The notes beneath the pieces were generated by a model. That model saw only the letters and a program-made list of their open reading frames with translations, made no database searches and was not told the DNA's origin. Positions 52,706-62,910 of a stretch of 64,000 nucleotides of DNA are shown in pieces. Source of the DNA: GWE2-42-39 sp963668595 (lineage in GTDB: Bacteria > Bacteroidota > Bacteroidia > Bacteroidales > Prolixibacteraceae); the NCBI GenBank assembly GCA_963668595.1, contig OY764876.1:4526001-4590000 (forward strand). Reading direction: 5' to 3'. The position numbers were made by a program, and so were the translations under genes. Position 1 is the stretch's first letter. Each line of letters begins with the position of its first letter.

Positions 52706-54364
52706 TCACTCCAGTTCAAGCACCTGTTTGCGTTTGAGTAGTTTATTTTTTAGCTGCTTATAAGGTACATCCTGAATCGCCAAATCCTGATCAATGGCCA
52801 TACATGCTGCTGTTGCTGCCGACTGTCCGAGAATCATAAATACTGGTTCCATGCGAATTGATCCGTAGGCAATGTGGCTCGACGATACACAAACGGGAAC
52901 AAATAAATTGCTGCATTCGTCTTTTTTCGGAACAATAGAACCGTATGAAATGGAATACGGTGCATGCGGATGAACTCCGACATCTCCTTCGTTTTGTACA
53001 AAACCTTCGGCCGTGACGTAGCGTTGCGCATTGTGTGAGTCCATGGCATAGGAACCCATTCCAACCGGATCGGAAACTTTGCGCTCGGCCAACACTTCTT
53101 GTTCGGTAGTTACATAAACACCCATCATGCGGCGGGCTTCGCGAATGTATAACTGTCGCGACCAGTTGCCGTTATCGGTAAACTCGTCTTTGGCTAAGCC
53201 CCATTGTTGCATTACTTCCTGAATTTCTTTCGGAACCCTCGGATCGTTGGCTACAAAATAGAGCAAGCCCTTCTGGTAATCTTCATGTTCCTGAATAATT
53301 TCCTGCCTGCGTTCGTACGAAGCTTCGGGATAATCGTAGTTCATGCCGATGAAATCGCTGCTGAATGGACCGTGATTGTTTGTGTCGGTTTTGCGGTTTG
53401 GAATCAAATCAAATTTGTCGAACCATTCGCGCCAACCTGCGTCAAACACCCGCACCAGAAGCTCGTATTTTGTTGAGTCGTAGTTGGCCGGTTTCGGAAA
53501 AGGTACCCGATTGTCGGGATGGTTACTCATACACAAACGGAAGCAGTAAGCCTGTATTTTGTTGTCGCCGGAGCAATTCGAGGCAATTGGTTCGGATGAA
53601 ATACCATACAGCAAACCGCTTTCCGGCTTTCCCGGTTCTTTATACGGATCGATTTGATTTTTAAAATAGTGACCATGATGATGGGCATCCGCCTGAACGC
53701 CATTCCATTTTTCGCCATATACCGAGCAGGCTTCGCGCCCTACATGATATGAAATACCGGCGGCAGCCATCAGGTCGCCTTCGTAGGTGGCATCCATAAA
53801 AATTTTTCCAGTGAAAGTTTTTCCTGAAAGAGTTTTAAACGAAATGATTTTACCATTTTTTATTATCACTCCGTTTGTGCGGTCGAGCCATTCGTCGCGT
53901 AAAACGGTAATATTATTTTCAGCAATAAAATCTTCAAAAACCTTTTCAGCTACATGCGGTTCAAAAATCCACATGGTACGATTTTCTCCGTCCATTGCCA
54001 CCGTTCCCTGTCCTTTGTTGCCGTATTCCGAATGTTTTTGCCATTGCCAGGCTGTAGAATCGTTGTAATGCAGCCACACCCGATGATAAAATTCGCGCGA
54101 CAAACCTCCGATTGCCGCTTTATTTCCGGTATCAGTAAAGCCTAGTCCTCCGGATGAAAGTCCACCCAAATGTGTATCGGGCGATACCACCAATACTGTT
54201 TTTCCCGATTGAATCGCTTCAACTGCAGCGGTTATTGCGGCTGAGGTTCCACCGTAAATAATAATATCAGCATTGTATTCCGATGATTGTTTGTTTTGGC
54301 ACGAAGTGAAAAGTATTGCCCAAATGACAATTAAGAAAGAGAATAATTTGCCCGGATTTTTCAT
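52706..54364 (-). CDS. secreted FAD-dependent oxidoreductase (FAD_oxidored family)
   Basis: A 552-residue lipoprotein with lipobox LFTSC (about residue 21). The FAD-binding Rossmann motif is DIIIYGGTSAAITAAVEA (about 33-50), with the family's HLGGLSSGGLGFTDTG and MDATYEGDLMAAAG segments. Members are frequent in Bacteroidota carbohydrate loci, with unknown substrates. It is a single gene; an IS110 element lies immediately upstream and may have replaced its promoter. Confidence 0.88.
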   Translation of the reverse strand: MKNPGKLFSFLIVIWAILFTSCQNKQSSEYNADIIIYGGTSAAITAAVEAIQSGKTVLVVSPDTHLGGLSSGGLGFTDTGNKAAIGGLSREFYHRVWLHYNDSTAWQWQKHSEYGNKGQGTVAMDGENRTMWIFEPHVAEKVFEDFIAENNITVLRDEWLDRTNGVIIKNGKIISFKTLSGKTFTGKIFMDATYEGDLMAAAGISYHVGREACSVYGEKWNGVQADAHHHGHYFKNQIDPYKEPGKPESGLLYGISSEPIASNCSGDNKIQAYCFRLCMSNHPDNRVPFPKPANYDSTKYELLVRVFDAGWREWFDKFDLIPNRKTDTNNHGPFSSDFIGMNYDYPEASYERRQEIIQEHEDYQKGLLYFVANDPRVPKEIQEVMQQWGLAKDEFTDNGNWSRQLYIREARRMMGVYVTTEQEVLAERKVSDPVGMGSYAMDSHNAQRYVTAEGFVQNEGDVGVHPHAPYSISYGSIVPKKDECSNLFVPVCVSSSHIAYGSIRMEPVFMILGQSAATAACMAIDQDLAIQDVPYKQLKNKLLKRKQVLELE

Positions 54365-54419
54365 TCGTATAAATTTTTGTTTTAATTATTTTTCAATCAA
54401 ATACAAACAGGTTAAGAGA

Positions 54420-56002
54420 GTAAATTTTCATTCTCGTACTTCCTCTTGGATTCTATGCCAAGACTTGTGACAACGGTTGGTGCTTATCCTGTTGAGGCCA
54501 ATTTCATGCGCGTGATCCCGGCTTTACGGGTACACAGTAAAAAATCGGTCTTTTTACTTATAATGGCATTTAAACCATTTCCAATTGTTTGACAATAACA
54601 CCTAATTCATTTAACCTGGACAAAAGGTTATTGACTTGTTTGGTTTTTCGTTTAGGGTTGTTATACAAAACGGGTTCTTTGTAAGCCTCTTTGTCTTTAA
54701 TGATGTGGTATGCAGCAATAATGATTTTGTGTCCTACGGCAACAATCGCTTTTTTCTTACCACGTCGGGCGACAAGGCTTTGGTATTTCCGTTTCAGGTA
54801 ACTGTCTTTTTTGCGAGTAGCGCCCCAGGCACTTTCGGCTAAGATGGCTTGCAGGTGTTTGTTCCCGTGGATGGTTTTTGCACTTTTTTTTTGCCCCCAC
54901 TCTCGTTGTTTCCCGGACTCATCCCTGCCCAACTACTCAGATGTTGTTCGCTGGAAAACTGTTTCATGTCCGCCCCAATCTCGCTGATGATCCCAACGGC
55001 ACTGTCATAAGCTACTCCTGGAATGGTCTGCAATAATTGGATTTCAACGGCATATTGTTTGGCCAGTTCATCGATTTGCTTATCAAGCTTCTCAATCAGC
55101 TTTTCCTTGTCTGTTATGCTTTCTTTCAATATACGGAGCATAAACTGGTGATGTTTGGTCAATCTCCCATGCAGTGCTTTCCGAAACTCCTCCTTACTGG
55201 CTTTTATCTGCCCGTGGTAATGTTGCATCAACCCGTCAATATTGGTTTTCCCTGCAATCAGGTCGTCAATGATCCGGCTGCCAACAGCCCCGTCAACATT
55301 GGTCAAAACACTGCTCAGTTTAATGTTCGCATCTTCAAGTATCCGGATGATCCGGTTTTTCTCGCTTGAACCCTGTGCTACAACTTTTTTCTTGTAACGA
55401 ACCAAATCACGTAAATTCCGAATTTCAACCGGAGGAATAAAACTGGCTTTTAATAAACCGCTTAGCAGAAGTTTGCTCAGCCATTGGCTGTCCTTCTTGT
55501 CGGTCTTGTGACCCGGTACATTGCGAACATGCCTTGCGTTGACCAAGATTATCTCAAAATCGCCTTCTTCCAATATGTTGAACACGGGTTTCCAGTAAAC
55601 CCCGGTGCTTTCCATTGCAATGTGGGTGACTCCTTCCAATTTGCACCACTCTCTCAACTCTGTCAAAGAACTTGTAAAGGAGCTAAACTCCCTGGTTTCG
55701 TATCCTTTTTCGCTTTTGCGAACAGTGGCTACGATATTGTCTTTGTGGACATCAATCCCGCAGCCAACTTTTACAACCTGATCAAATATTACCTTTTCCA
55801 TAGCTATGTCGTTTCTGCAAAGGTCGTTATTCATTTCGGTTGGTGTGCTATTTCTAGCTCATGGGGATTTCATGTGTGTAAATTTTCAATGTTGGTTCGT
55901 ATAATTTTCGTATCAACTTTTGTTTTTCAATTAAAATCTCAACGTATGGAATAGCCATTTATTCATTTTCGCTTAGTATGAGCTTTAGCTCTTATGGCTA
56001 TT
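54420..56002 (-). mobile_element. IS110-family element (ends not resolved)
   Basis: The element contains the DEDD recombinase at 54570-55801 and non-coding flanks on both sides. IS110 elements lack long terminal repeats, so the ends given here are approximate. Nested hairpins at 55950-56002 (GAATAGCCAT-type arms enclosing GAGC-TTTA-GCTC) lie upstream of the recombinase, where IS110 elements encode their bridge RNA. Confidence 0.7.
54570..55801 (-). pseudogene. IS110-family DEDD recombinase, frameshifted
   Basis: The N-terminal part (55801 back to about 54880) has GIDVHKDNIVATVRK, AMESTGVYWKPV and GHKTDKKDSQWL, the DEDD acids. It continues through TIPGVAYDSAVGIISEIG and LSSWAGMSPGNNESGGKKK, then shifts phase. 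The C-terminal Tnp_IS110 part (SAKTIHGNKHLQAILAESAW onward, to residue TLEMV-like end) is in the -1 frame. The break is at a run of nine A (54884-54892 region, T9 on the plus strand). It is either a single-base indel or a slippage site. A frame from 55834 would add 11 residues. Confidence 0.85.
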
Positions 56003-56101
56003 TCATTGGTTGACTTGTTTAGTAGGTTTATGTTTCAGTGCGAAAAGATAGTGAAAGCACTTCAATTTTAGAAATTGAATGCATCTGTTGTTTCTGCAAA
56101 T
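55835..56101 (-). ncRNA. possible bridge-RNA region of the IS110 element
   Basis: The stretch upstream of the recombinase has no gene. It contains nested hairpins: outer AATAGCCAT/ATGGCTATT (55950-55958 with 55994-56002) and inner GAGC/GCTC (55980-55991). IS110-type elements encode a structured bridge RNA in this position; whether this is one cannot be shown by eye. Confidence 0.3.
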
Positions 56102-56140
56102 AAAAAGCGAGGACTCACTATTTGTGAAATCCTCGCTTTT
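56102..56140 (-). terminator. terminator of the TonB-dependent receptor gene
   Basis: An 11-bp stem around GCGAGGA/TCCTCGC (56102-56112 with 56130-56140) with T-rich sequence on the minus-strand 3' side. Confidence 0.85.
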
Positions 56141-56209
56141 ATTATTTGTTTTGAGAAACTGTGGTTGATGCAGTTTCTTTATCGTTTCAGAATTTTGTCT
56201 TCTAAAAAC

Positions 56210-58693
56210 TTAGAACATGTCTTCCATGCCTCCACCCATACCTGATTGGTCGGAAGAAGCTTGTTTGTCCATTTTGTAATTATTGATTTTATAGCTGAGT
56301 GTAAGCATCAGTACACGTGGTTCGCGCTGCATTTTAAAGGTTGATTTAAAATCGCTACCAAATGATTTGCCTTCCATTTTCATTGTTCCCAGCAGGTCGC
56401 GCACGCTCAGTGTGGCCGATAATTTTTTCTTCATGAAATCCTGACGGTATGAAATATTACTGAAGAACGAGCCTTTTTGATCGCCTTGAGCTGAAACAGA
56501 AGGTCCACGGTAGAAACCGGTAATTTGCATGCGGCTGTCGGCTCCCAGTTTTAATGTGGTGTTGAAACGGCCCGAGTAGTTGGTGCTCTGCTTGTCAACC
56601 GATTCGCCCAACACTTCGCCTTTCAGTTTATAATTGTACAAACTGAAACTGGTGTTCAGCAACAACCATTTGGTAATATTTACGTTTGCCATAATTTCAC
56701 CACCAAGCGAATGATCGCGGTTAAGGTTATCGGAAGTCATGTAAATAATACCGTCATCTTTCAGTTCCTGTATGCGGGTGATCAGGTTGTCGGTGGTGCG
56801 GTAAAAGGTTTCGAATGATACAAACGAGTTGCCAAATTTATGCATGTAGCTGAATTCATACGAATCGGTGTATTCCGGTTTCAAATCAGGGTTTCCGATC
56901 CGGATGGTGTATTGGTTCATGTAATTGGGGAACGGATCGAGGTCGCGACCTCCCGGACGATTAATCCGTCGTGAGTAGCTGGTCATCAACTGTCCGCTGT
57001 TTGCCAGTTCGTACGACAGGTGTAGCGAGGGAAAGAAGTCGAAACGATCGAGTGTGTATGGTTCTGATACTTTTGAATGATCGATGGAACGTTTGGTGTA
57101 TTCGCCTCTTGCTCCAAGCATATACTGAATGGTGAAAAGATTTCCCGAATAAGTTGAATAGGCAGAATGGATGTCTTCTTTGAAGTCCATGTCGCTGGTA
57201 AACATCGGATTGTTTACAAACTGTCCCGATGCGGGATCGTAATTTTTAAAGTTGAAAAGTTCTGTTTCTCGCTCAATGCGGCTTTGAACTCCAGCTTCAA
57301 ATTTGCTTCCTTTTGCAAGAGGAAGAGTGTAGTCAAGTTTAAAGCGAATGTCGTCAGACGTTTCATCTTCGCTGGTTATTACTCGCGAAATGTAGTCGTT
57401 GGTAAGCCTATAACTGGCGTCTGAAACAAATTCGTCGATGGTTTCATTCGATTTTCCATCGCGGTTCCGATAGTCAAAAGAACCTTCAAGTTTGTGTTGG
57501 CCTGTTTCATCAAACTTAGTCAGAAAGCTGGCCTGTGCACTTACATAGTTCCCATCGCGCGACGAAAGATTTTCCTGAACAGAATAGAGTTCGTAGTCGC
57601 CAGGGGTACGATATTCGTGCGTATTGCCGCCACCTTCGCTATCGAAGTTATATTTGCCCAGCTCTCCGGAAACGGTCACCGAGGTATTGTCGCTCAGAAA
57701 ATAGTCGAATCCTGCTTTAAGCTGCTGTCCTCCCCGCGAGTGATTTCTTTTACCGTCCATTGTCAGGAAAGTAGTCGTATCGTTCATGAAAGTTTCCCGG
57801 GTGGAAGTCATGGTTCCTTCGTCGGTATTATCGTTCCAGTTTGCACCTAAAAAGAGATTGTATTTTTTTGTTTTGTAATTCAGCATCATGTCGGTTCCGT
57901 ATTTTTTACCAGTTCCGAGGTTGAGGTTCACAATGCCGTTTACTCCAGAAAGAACATTCTTTTTCATTACCACATTAATGATTCCGGCCATTCCATCGGG
58001 ATCGTATTTGGCTGATGGATTGGTAATGATTTCGATATTTTGAATTGCTGAGGAAGGAATTTGTTTCAGCGCATCGCTGCCACTGAGTACACTCGGACGG
58101 CCATCAATCATTACCGTAAAACTTGACGAGCCGCGCAAACTGACATTTCCATCGATATCCACTTCCACCGAAGGTGTGTTTTCAAGTACAGTAACAGCTG
58201 TTCCTCCCGCAGCATTGATGTCGTTGGTGACGTTAATGACTTTCTTGTCAATTTTATATTCGATGCGGTTACGTTCGGCTACAACTTCTACGGTACCAAT
58301 ATTCTGGTGCGATGCAGCAAGCTCGATAGTTCCCAGATCGAGTGTTGGTGCATTGGGCGAAATACTCAGGTCATTCAGTGTTGTTTTCTCAAAACCGATA
58401 AAAACGGCTTCAACATAATAACTACCAGGACTTAGTTCTCCAATTTCAAATGTTCCGGTTTCGTTGGTAATTCCTCCGCTTACCAGTTTGTCATCTGGTT
58501 TCCGATATATGGCTATATTGGCATATTCCATTGGCGACTTACTGTCGGCATCAATTACTTTCCCCTTAATTTTTCCATTTTTCCGGATAGGTGATTCTCC
58601 GGAGTGATTCATTGGAGGTGGAGTTTGTGATAAAACCGTTTCGGTACTGGCAAAAATTAATAATAGCAGGAATAAAAAATTCTTCGTAGTCAT
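56210..58693 (-). CDS. TonB-dependent receptor, OMP_b-brl_3 type
   Basis: An 827-residue outer-membrane receptor with a signal peptide (1-22). The CarboxypepD_reg domain spans about 40-130 (GKVIDADSKSPMEYANIAIY), and the plug about 135-245 (VEVVAERNRIEYKIDKKV, VEVDIDGNVSLRGSSSFTVM). The outer-membrane beta-barrel fills the rest. It differs from SusC proteins by lacking a SusD partner and the SusC signature; such stand-alone receptors often import siderophores, peptides or metals. The C-terminal tail MGGGMEDMF is Met/Gly-rich. Monocistronic. Confidence 0.9.
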   Translation of the reverse strand: MTTKNFLFLLLLIFASTETVLSQTPPPMNHSGESPIRKNGKIKGKVIDADSKSPMEYANIAIYRKPDDKLVSGGITNETGTFEIGELSPGSYYVEAVFIGFEKTTLNDLSISPNAPTLDLGTIELAASHQNIGTVEVVAERNRIEYKIDKKVINVTNDINAAGGTAVTVLENTPSVEVDIDGNVSLRGSSSFTVMIDGRPSVLSGSDALKQIPSSAIQNIEIITNPSAKYDPDGMAGIINVVMKKNVLSGVNGIVNLNLGTGKKYGTDMMLNYKTKKYNLFLGANWNDNTDEGTMTSTRETFMNDTTTFLTMDGKRNHSRGGQQLKAGFDYFLSDNTSVTVSGELGKYNFDSEGGGNTHEYRTPGDYELYSVQENLSSRDGNYVSAQASFLTKFDETGQHKLEGSFDYRNRDGKSNETIDEFVSDASYRLTNDYISRVITSEDETSDDIRFKLDYTLPLAKGSKFEAGVQSRIERETELFNFKNYDPASGQFVNNPMFTSDMDFKEDIHSAYSTYSGNLFTIQYMLGARGEYTKRSIDHSKVSEPYTLDRFDFFPSLHLSYELANSGQLMTSYSRRINRPGGRDLDPFPNYMNQYTIRIGNPDLKPEYTDSYEFSYMHKFGNSFVSFETFYRTTDNLITRIQELKDDGIIYMTSDNLNRDHSLGGEIMANVNITKWLLLNTSFSLYNYKLKGEVLGESVDKQSTNYSGRFNTTLKLGADSRMQITGFYRGPSVSAQGDQKGSFFSNISYRQDFMKKKLSATLSVRDLLGTMKMEGKSFGSDFKSTFKMQREPRVLMLTLSYKINNYKMDKQASSDQSGMGGGMEDMF

Positions 58694-59235
<542 letters not shown>

Positions 59236-59311
59236 GGAAATGGCTATCTGTTTTAGTCTTTTCGTAGATTCGCTATTTCCTTATTTTTTCGCAGAAACAA
59301 GATGAAATCAT

Positions 59312-59319
59312 TATTTTTG
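59312..59319 (+). promoter_or_regulatory. candidate -7 box of the membrane-protein gene
   Basis: TATTTTTG matches TAnnTTTG, 130 bases before the start codon at 59450. Confidence 0.35.
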
Positions 59320-59400
59320 CGATCAATGAAAAAACAATGAACATGAAATGAGCATGATAAGTTTAGCTCCAACTGGCTGAATATTTTTTGATCATGCGAT

Positions 59401-59418
59401 CCCGAAAGCTTTCGGGAC
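59401..59418. repeat. 18-base perfect palindrome
   Basis: TCCCGAAAGCTTTCGGGA reads the same on both strands. It lies 31 bases before the start codon at 59450. It could be an operator or a member of a dispersed palindrome family. Confidence 0.6.
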
Positions 59419-59449
59419 TATACAACAATTAAAAAACAGATTATAACGT

Positions 59450-60151
59450 ATGAAAAACTTAAAACAGAAATTCGACCTCCTTAATTTTGATTTGGTAATG
59501 TATGCCCTCATCTTGGGATTGGTTGCCTATTCATTAATTACTTTGGCTTTTTTCCCTGATTTACTTGAACATCTGGTTGAAGAAGATGGTCCGGCTGAAA
59601 ACCTGACAGCACTGATGTTGTTTGCCGCAAGTTGCGTAAGTATTTACCGGGTAAAACAATACGCTTCGCTAAAGAAAAACGGATGGGTTATTGCTCAGGT
59701 GTTGCTTGCTGTATTTTTCTTTTTTGCAGCGGGTGAAGAACTTTCGTGGGGACAGCGTATTTTTAATATTCAATCGGGCGAATTTTTTCAGCAAAATAAC
59801 TTACAGGGCGAAACCAATTTGCATAACCTGATGATAGGAAGTGTGAAAGTGAATAAATTAATATTTTCACAACTGCTTTTCCTTGTTCTGGTTATTTATT
59901 TTGTTTTTCTTGAAATTCTGGCTAAGAAAGTCAAATTCATAGGGCAATTGGTTAGTTATTTCAATGTGCCAATTCCGAAACGGCACCACGCGGTAATGAT
60001 GATTTTTTCGGCTATTCTGATTCAGGGATTCTATTATTCACGCCAATCAGAAATGCTTGAGTGTGTTTTTGCTGCCATCTTTTTCATGATTTTTATGTAT
60101 CCCAAAGGTGGCGCTGTTCGCGATGCCATTAACAGTGGACGTAGAAAGTAA
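59450..60151 (+). CDS. polytopic membrane protein of unknown function
   Basis: 233 residues with about six membrane helices (15-37, 50-65, 77-95, 130-152, 178-193, 203-218). A conserved-looking loop GEELSWGQRIFNIQSGEFF followed by NLQGETNLHNLM sits after helix three; Glu, Trp, Gln, Arg and His there suggest a catalytic or binding site. The same GEE-x-SWGQR signature occurs in uncharacterised membrane proteins of many bacteria. It is followed by two glycosyltransferase-type genes, which may hint at envelope polysaccharide work. Confidence 0.65.
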   Translation: MKNLKQKFDLLNFDLVMYALILGLVAYSLITLAFFPDLLEHLVEEDGPAENLTALMLFAASCVSIYRVKQYASLKKNGWVIAQVLLAVFFFFAAGEELSWGQRIFNIQSGEFFQQNNLQGETNLHNLMIGSVKVNKLIFSQLLFLVLVIYFVFLEILAKKVKFIGQLVSYFNVPIPKRHHAVMMIFSAILIQGFYYSRQSEMLECVFAAIFFMIFMYPKGGAVRDAINSGRRK

Positions 60152-60360
60152 ATGAACATTGGCGAGGGCGATCAGTTTGTTTGAAATATAAAATCGTTTC
60201 CGGAGAGCTTTTACTAAATTATAACTCGTTGGTAGAAGTAGGCTTTTATTGATTGTTTGCTCAGTGCAAATAATCACATTTGTTGAAAAAAAACACGCTC
60301 AAGGCAGATAGCTTTGGCTTGATTTCTTATTTTTGAACATACTTCTACAAAGAACTAAAA

Positions 60361-61104
60361 ATGATAAATAATAAGAAAGTTGTTGTAGTACTTCCTGCAT
60401 ACAATGCCGAAAAAACCTTAGAAATTACCTACCGGGAAATTGATTTTTCGATTGTGGATGAAGTTATTCTTGTGGACGACAGAAGTAAGGACAATACGGT
60501 TCAACTGGCTCGTAAACTGGGGATTCATCATATTGTAGAACATCAGCAAAACAAGGGATACGGCGGGAATCAGAAATCGTGTTACAACAAAGCGCTGGAA
60601 CTGGGTGCCGATATTGTAATTATGCTGCATCCCGATTATCAGTACACTCCCAAATTGATTCCTTCCATGGCACATCTCATTGCCAACGGCCTTTACCATG
60701 TGGTATTGGGCTCACGCATTCTGGGCAAAGGAGCACTAAAAGGCGGAATGCCCTGGTATAAGTATGTTGCGAACCGCATGCTGACACTGTTTCAGAATAT
60801 TTTAATGAGCGCCAAACTCTCGGAATATCATACAGGCTATCGTGCTTTTTCGCGCGAATTGCTTGAGGCAATCAACTACCAGGAGAATTCTGATAATTTT
60901 GTGTTCGACAATCAAATGCTGGCTCAAATCTGGTATGCCGGGTACGAAATTGCCGAAATCACCTGTCCGACCAAATATTTTGACGATGCTTCCAGTATCA
61001 ATATCAAAAATAGTTCGGTTTACGGATTGGGGGTGCTCAAAACTTCGGTATTGTATCGCTTGCAGAAATGGGGCATTCTGCGCAGCAAATTATTTAAACG
61101 ATGA
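60361..61104 (+). CDS. family 2 glycosyltransferase
   Basis: A 247-residue GT-A enzyme resembling dolichol-phosphate mannose synthases. VVVLPAYNAEKTLE opens the fold; VDDRSKDNT and HPDYQY supply nucleotide-sugar contacts; GSRILGKGALKGGMP and YHTGYRAFSRELL lie in the acceptor region. No membrane helices follow. It probably charges a polyprenyl phosphate with sugar, which the next gene's multi-spanning protein could use. Its end overlaps that gene by 4 bases (ATGA). Confidence 0.88.
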   Translation: MINNKKVVVVLPAYNAEKTLEITYREIDFSIVDEVILVDDRSKDNTVQLARKLGIHHIVEHQQNKGYGGNQKSCYNKALELGADIVIMLHPDYQYTPKLIPSMAHLIANGLYHVVLGSRILGKGALKGGMPWYKYVANRMLTLFQNILMSAKLSEYHTGYRAFSRELLEAINYQENSDNFVFDNQMLAQIWYAGYEIAEITCPTKYFDDASSINIKNSSVYGLGVLKTSVLYRLQKWGILRSKLFKR

Positions 61105-62717
61105 GTAAAATCGGTAAATATATTCTGGTAATTGTTCCGGCGCTTTACGTGTTGCTGGGCAGTTACGTGCATCAGGTTATTGGGCTTTATTCGCTTCGTT
61201 CGGCTGATCCGGAGTATATTTATTTTAGTAGTGGGTTGTGTATTGCCTGCGGAAAACTTCATCTCGGACATATAGATAATCCGGGTACACCACTTCAGTA
61301 TCTCACTGCACTTGTGATGCGTGCTGTATATTTTTTTCGTAGCAAAGAACTTCCGTTTGTTGACGATGTTTTGGCGCATTCCGACATGTATTTGCGCGTA
61401 CTAAATCTGGTACTTACTGCTGTTGTTGCGGTATTTATGTACTGGGCCGGAAAACTGGCAGCAACAATTAGCAAAAACAATTGGTATGGAGTGGCTTTGC
61501 AAACTGCACCCTTTTTTGCCGCTGTCATTTTCGGAAATATTGGTCGGATTACTCCTGAAAACCTGATCCCGCTGCCAGCGATGCTGCTTTGTTTGCTTTT
61601 GCTGAAAGCGGTGTATGCCGACGAATATCACGAGAACTGGCGCAATGCATTGGGGTACGGACTGGTTTCCGGTTTCGGATTATCAATTAAACTGACCTAT
61701 TTCCCGCTGTGGATTATTCCGCTGATCGTACTTGCGCGATGGAAAAATAGACTGGTGTACAGCATTACTGCTGTGCTTTCGTTTTTTGTTTTTGCAATTC
61801 CTGTACTGGTGCGCTTCAATGCATTCAAAGGATGGGTGAAAGGCCTGTTTCTGCATAGCGGAAATTATGGGAAAGGCGAAGCGAATATTATCGACTGGTC
61901 GGTAGTTGGGCCCAATTTCAGACAAATTACAGCCGAAAATCATTACTTTTTTCTGCTGATACTGGCTTTGGCAGCTGTGCTTATTTTTAGTTTCTTCCTG
62001 AAAAACGACTCACGCGAAAAGCTTCTTCAGCGTATTGCTTTAGGAGTTATTGCTGCAATTGCGATTCAAATGGCGATGGTATGCAAACATTTCGAGTCGC
62101 GCTATTTTGTTCCGGCACTGATGCTTGCTCCGATGATGTTGTTGCTGATTCTTGAATTGACTCGCAAATGGCATGTGCGTTGGCGAACGATGAACCTGGC
62201 AACTTTTGCCATGTTGTTTTTTCTGTCGTTTTACCTGTGGAAGCAAAAGCCTATGGTTGAAGCATTGTCGGCCAATCTCGATCGGGAAGAATTACAGAAG
62301 ACCGCTGTATTGCATTACATGAAAAACCTTCCGCCCGATGCCGTAAAAATTCTGGTTCCGGGCTATTATGGGGCTCCTGTTCCTGATTTTGCATTAATGA
62401 CCAGTTATATCTGGAGTTTGAAACAGCGCGAATTTTTCAAGCCTGCTTTCGCTCGCTTGTATCCGAATACCTACATTTATTTCTTTTGGGACAAAACGCT
62501 GAATTATTGGGGTGCTTATCCTGATTTCAGCCGTGGAGACCGTCCTGTATATATTTATCTGGAGCATTTTAATCATCGCGAAGCGCTGGAAACGGATATG
62601 AAGCAGTATTTTCCTAATGCATATCAACTGGAAGAAGTTTTTGCGAACCCAGCCACCAACGAAGTGGTTTATCAACTGACTGCTACCAACGAAGGTGAAA
62701 TACAAAGCGGAGAGTAG
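61101..62717 (+). CDS. GT-C type multi-spanning glycosyltransferase-like protein
   Basis: 538 residues with about twelve membrane helices. The first periplasmic loop has LRSADPEYIYFSSGL; Asp and Glu at this place are the hallmark of GT-C (GT39/ArnT-like) enzymes that use polyprenyl-linked sugars. The C-terminal 150 residues are a soluble domain. It is translationally coupled to the GT2 gene, so the pair probably transfers a sugar to an envelope glycan. The acceptor is unknown. Confidence 0.7.
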   Translation: MSKIGKYILVIVPALYVLLGSYVHQVIGLYSLRSADPEYIYFSSGLCIACGKLHLGHIDNPGTPLQYLTALVMRAVYFFRSKELPFVDDVLAHSDMYLRVLNLVLTAVVAVFMYWAGKLAATISKNNWYGVALQTAPFFAAVIFGNIGRITPENLIPLPAMLLCLLLLKAVYADEYHENWRNALGYGLVSGFGLSIKLTYFPLWIIPLIVLARWKNRLVYSITAVLSFFVFAIPVLVRFNAFKGWVKGLFLHSGNYGKGEANIIDWSVVGPNFRQITAENHYFFLLILALAAVLIFSFFLKNDSREKLLQRIALGVIAAIAIQMAMVCKHFESRYFVPALMLAPMMLLLILELTRKWHVRWRTMNLATFAMLFFLSFYLWKQKPMVEALSANLDREELQKTAVLHYMKNLPPDAVKILVPGYYGAPVPDFALMTSYIWSLKQREFFKPAFARLYPNTYIYFFWDKTLNYWGAYPDFSRGDRPVYIYLEHFNHREALETDMKQYFPNAYQLEEVFANPATNEVVYQLTATNEGEIQSGE

Positions 62718-62722
62718 AAGAG

Positions 62723-62770
62723 TACCTAAGTACCTAAGTACCTAAGTGCCTAAGTACCTAAGTGCCTAAG
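62723..62770. repeat. tandem octamer repeat (6 copies)
   Basis: Six head-to-tail copies of TRCCTAAG (TACCTAAG four times, TGCCTAAG twice), starting 5 bases after the stop codon of the preceding gene. It probably expands and contracts by slippage. Confidence 0.9.
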
Positions 62771-62789
62771 TGCAGCAAATACTTGCTCT

Positions 62790-62905
62790 CGTTTTCTTCC
62801 TTGCCATTTGGCTGTTAGTCTAGAGTCTAATGTCTCGTAGCCTGACTCTTGTAGCTATCCGCTGTTGCTCTTTCTACTTTTGACTTTCTACTTTTGACTT
62901 TTCCT
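62790..62905. repeat. word-repeat region
   Basis: Words such as GTCTAGAGTCTAATGTC, ACTCTTGTAGCTATCCGC and two CTTTCTACTTTTGA units, the reverse complement of the vocabulary at 58862-59235. It lies between converging genes and is not coding. Confidence 0.65.
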
Positions 62906-62910
62906 TCCTC

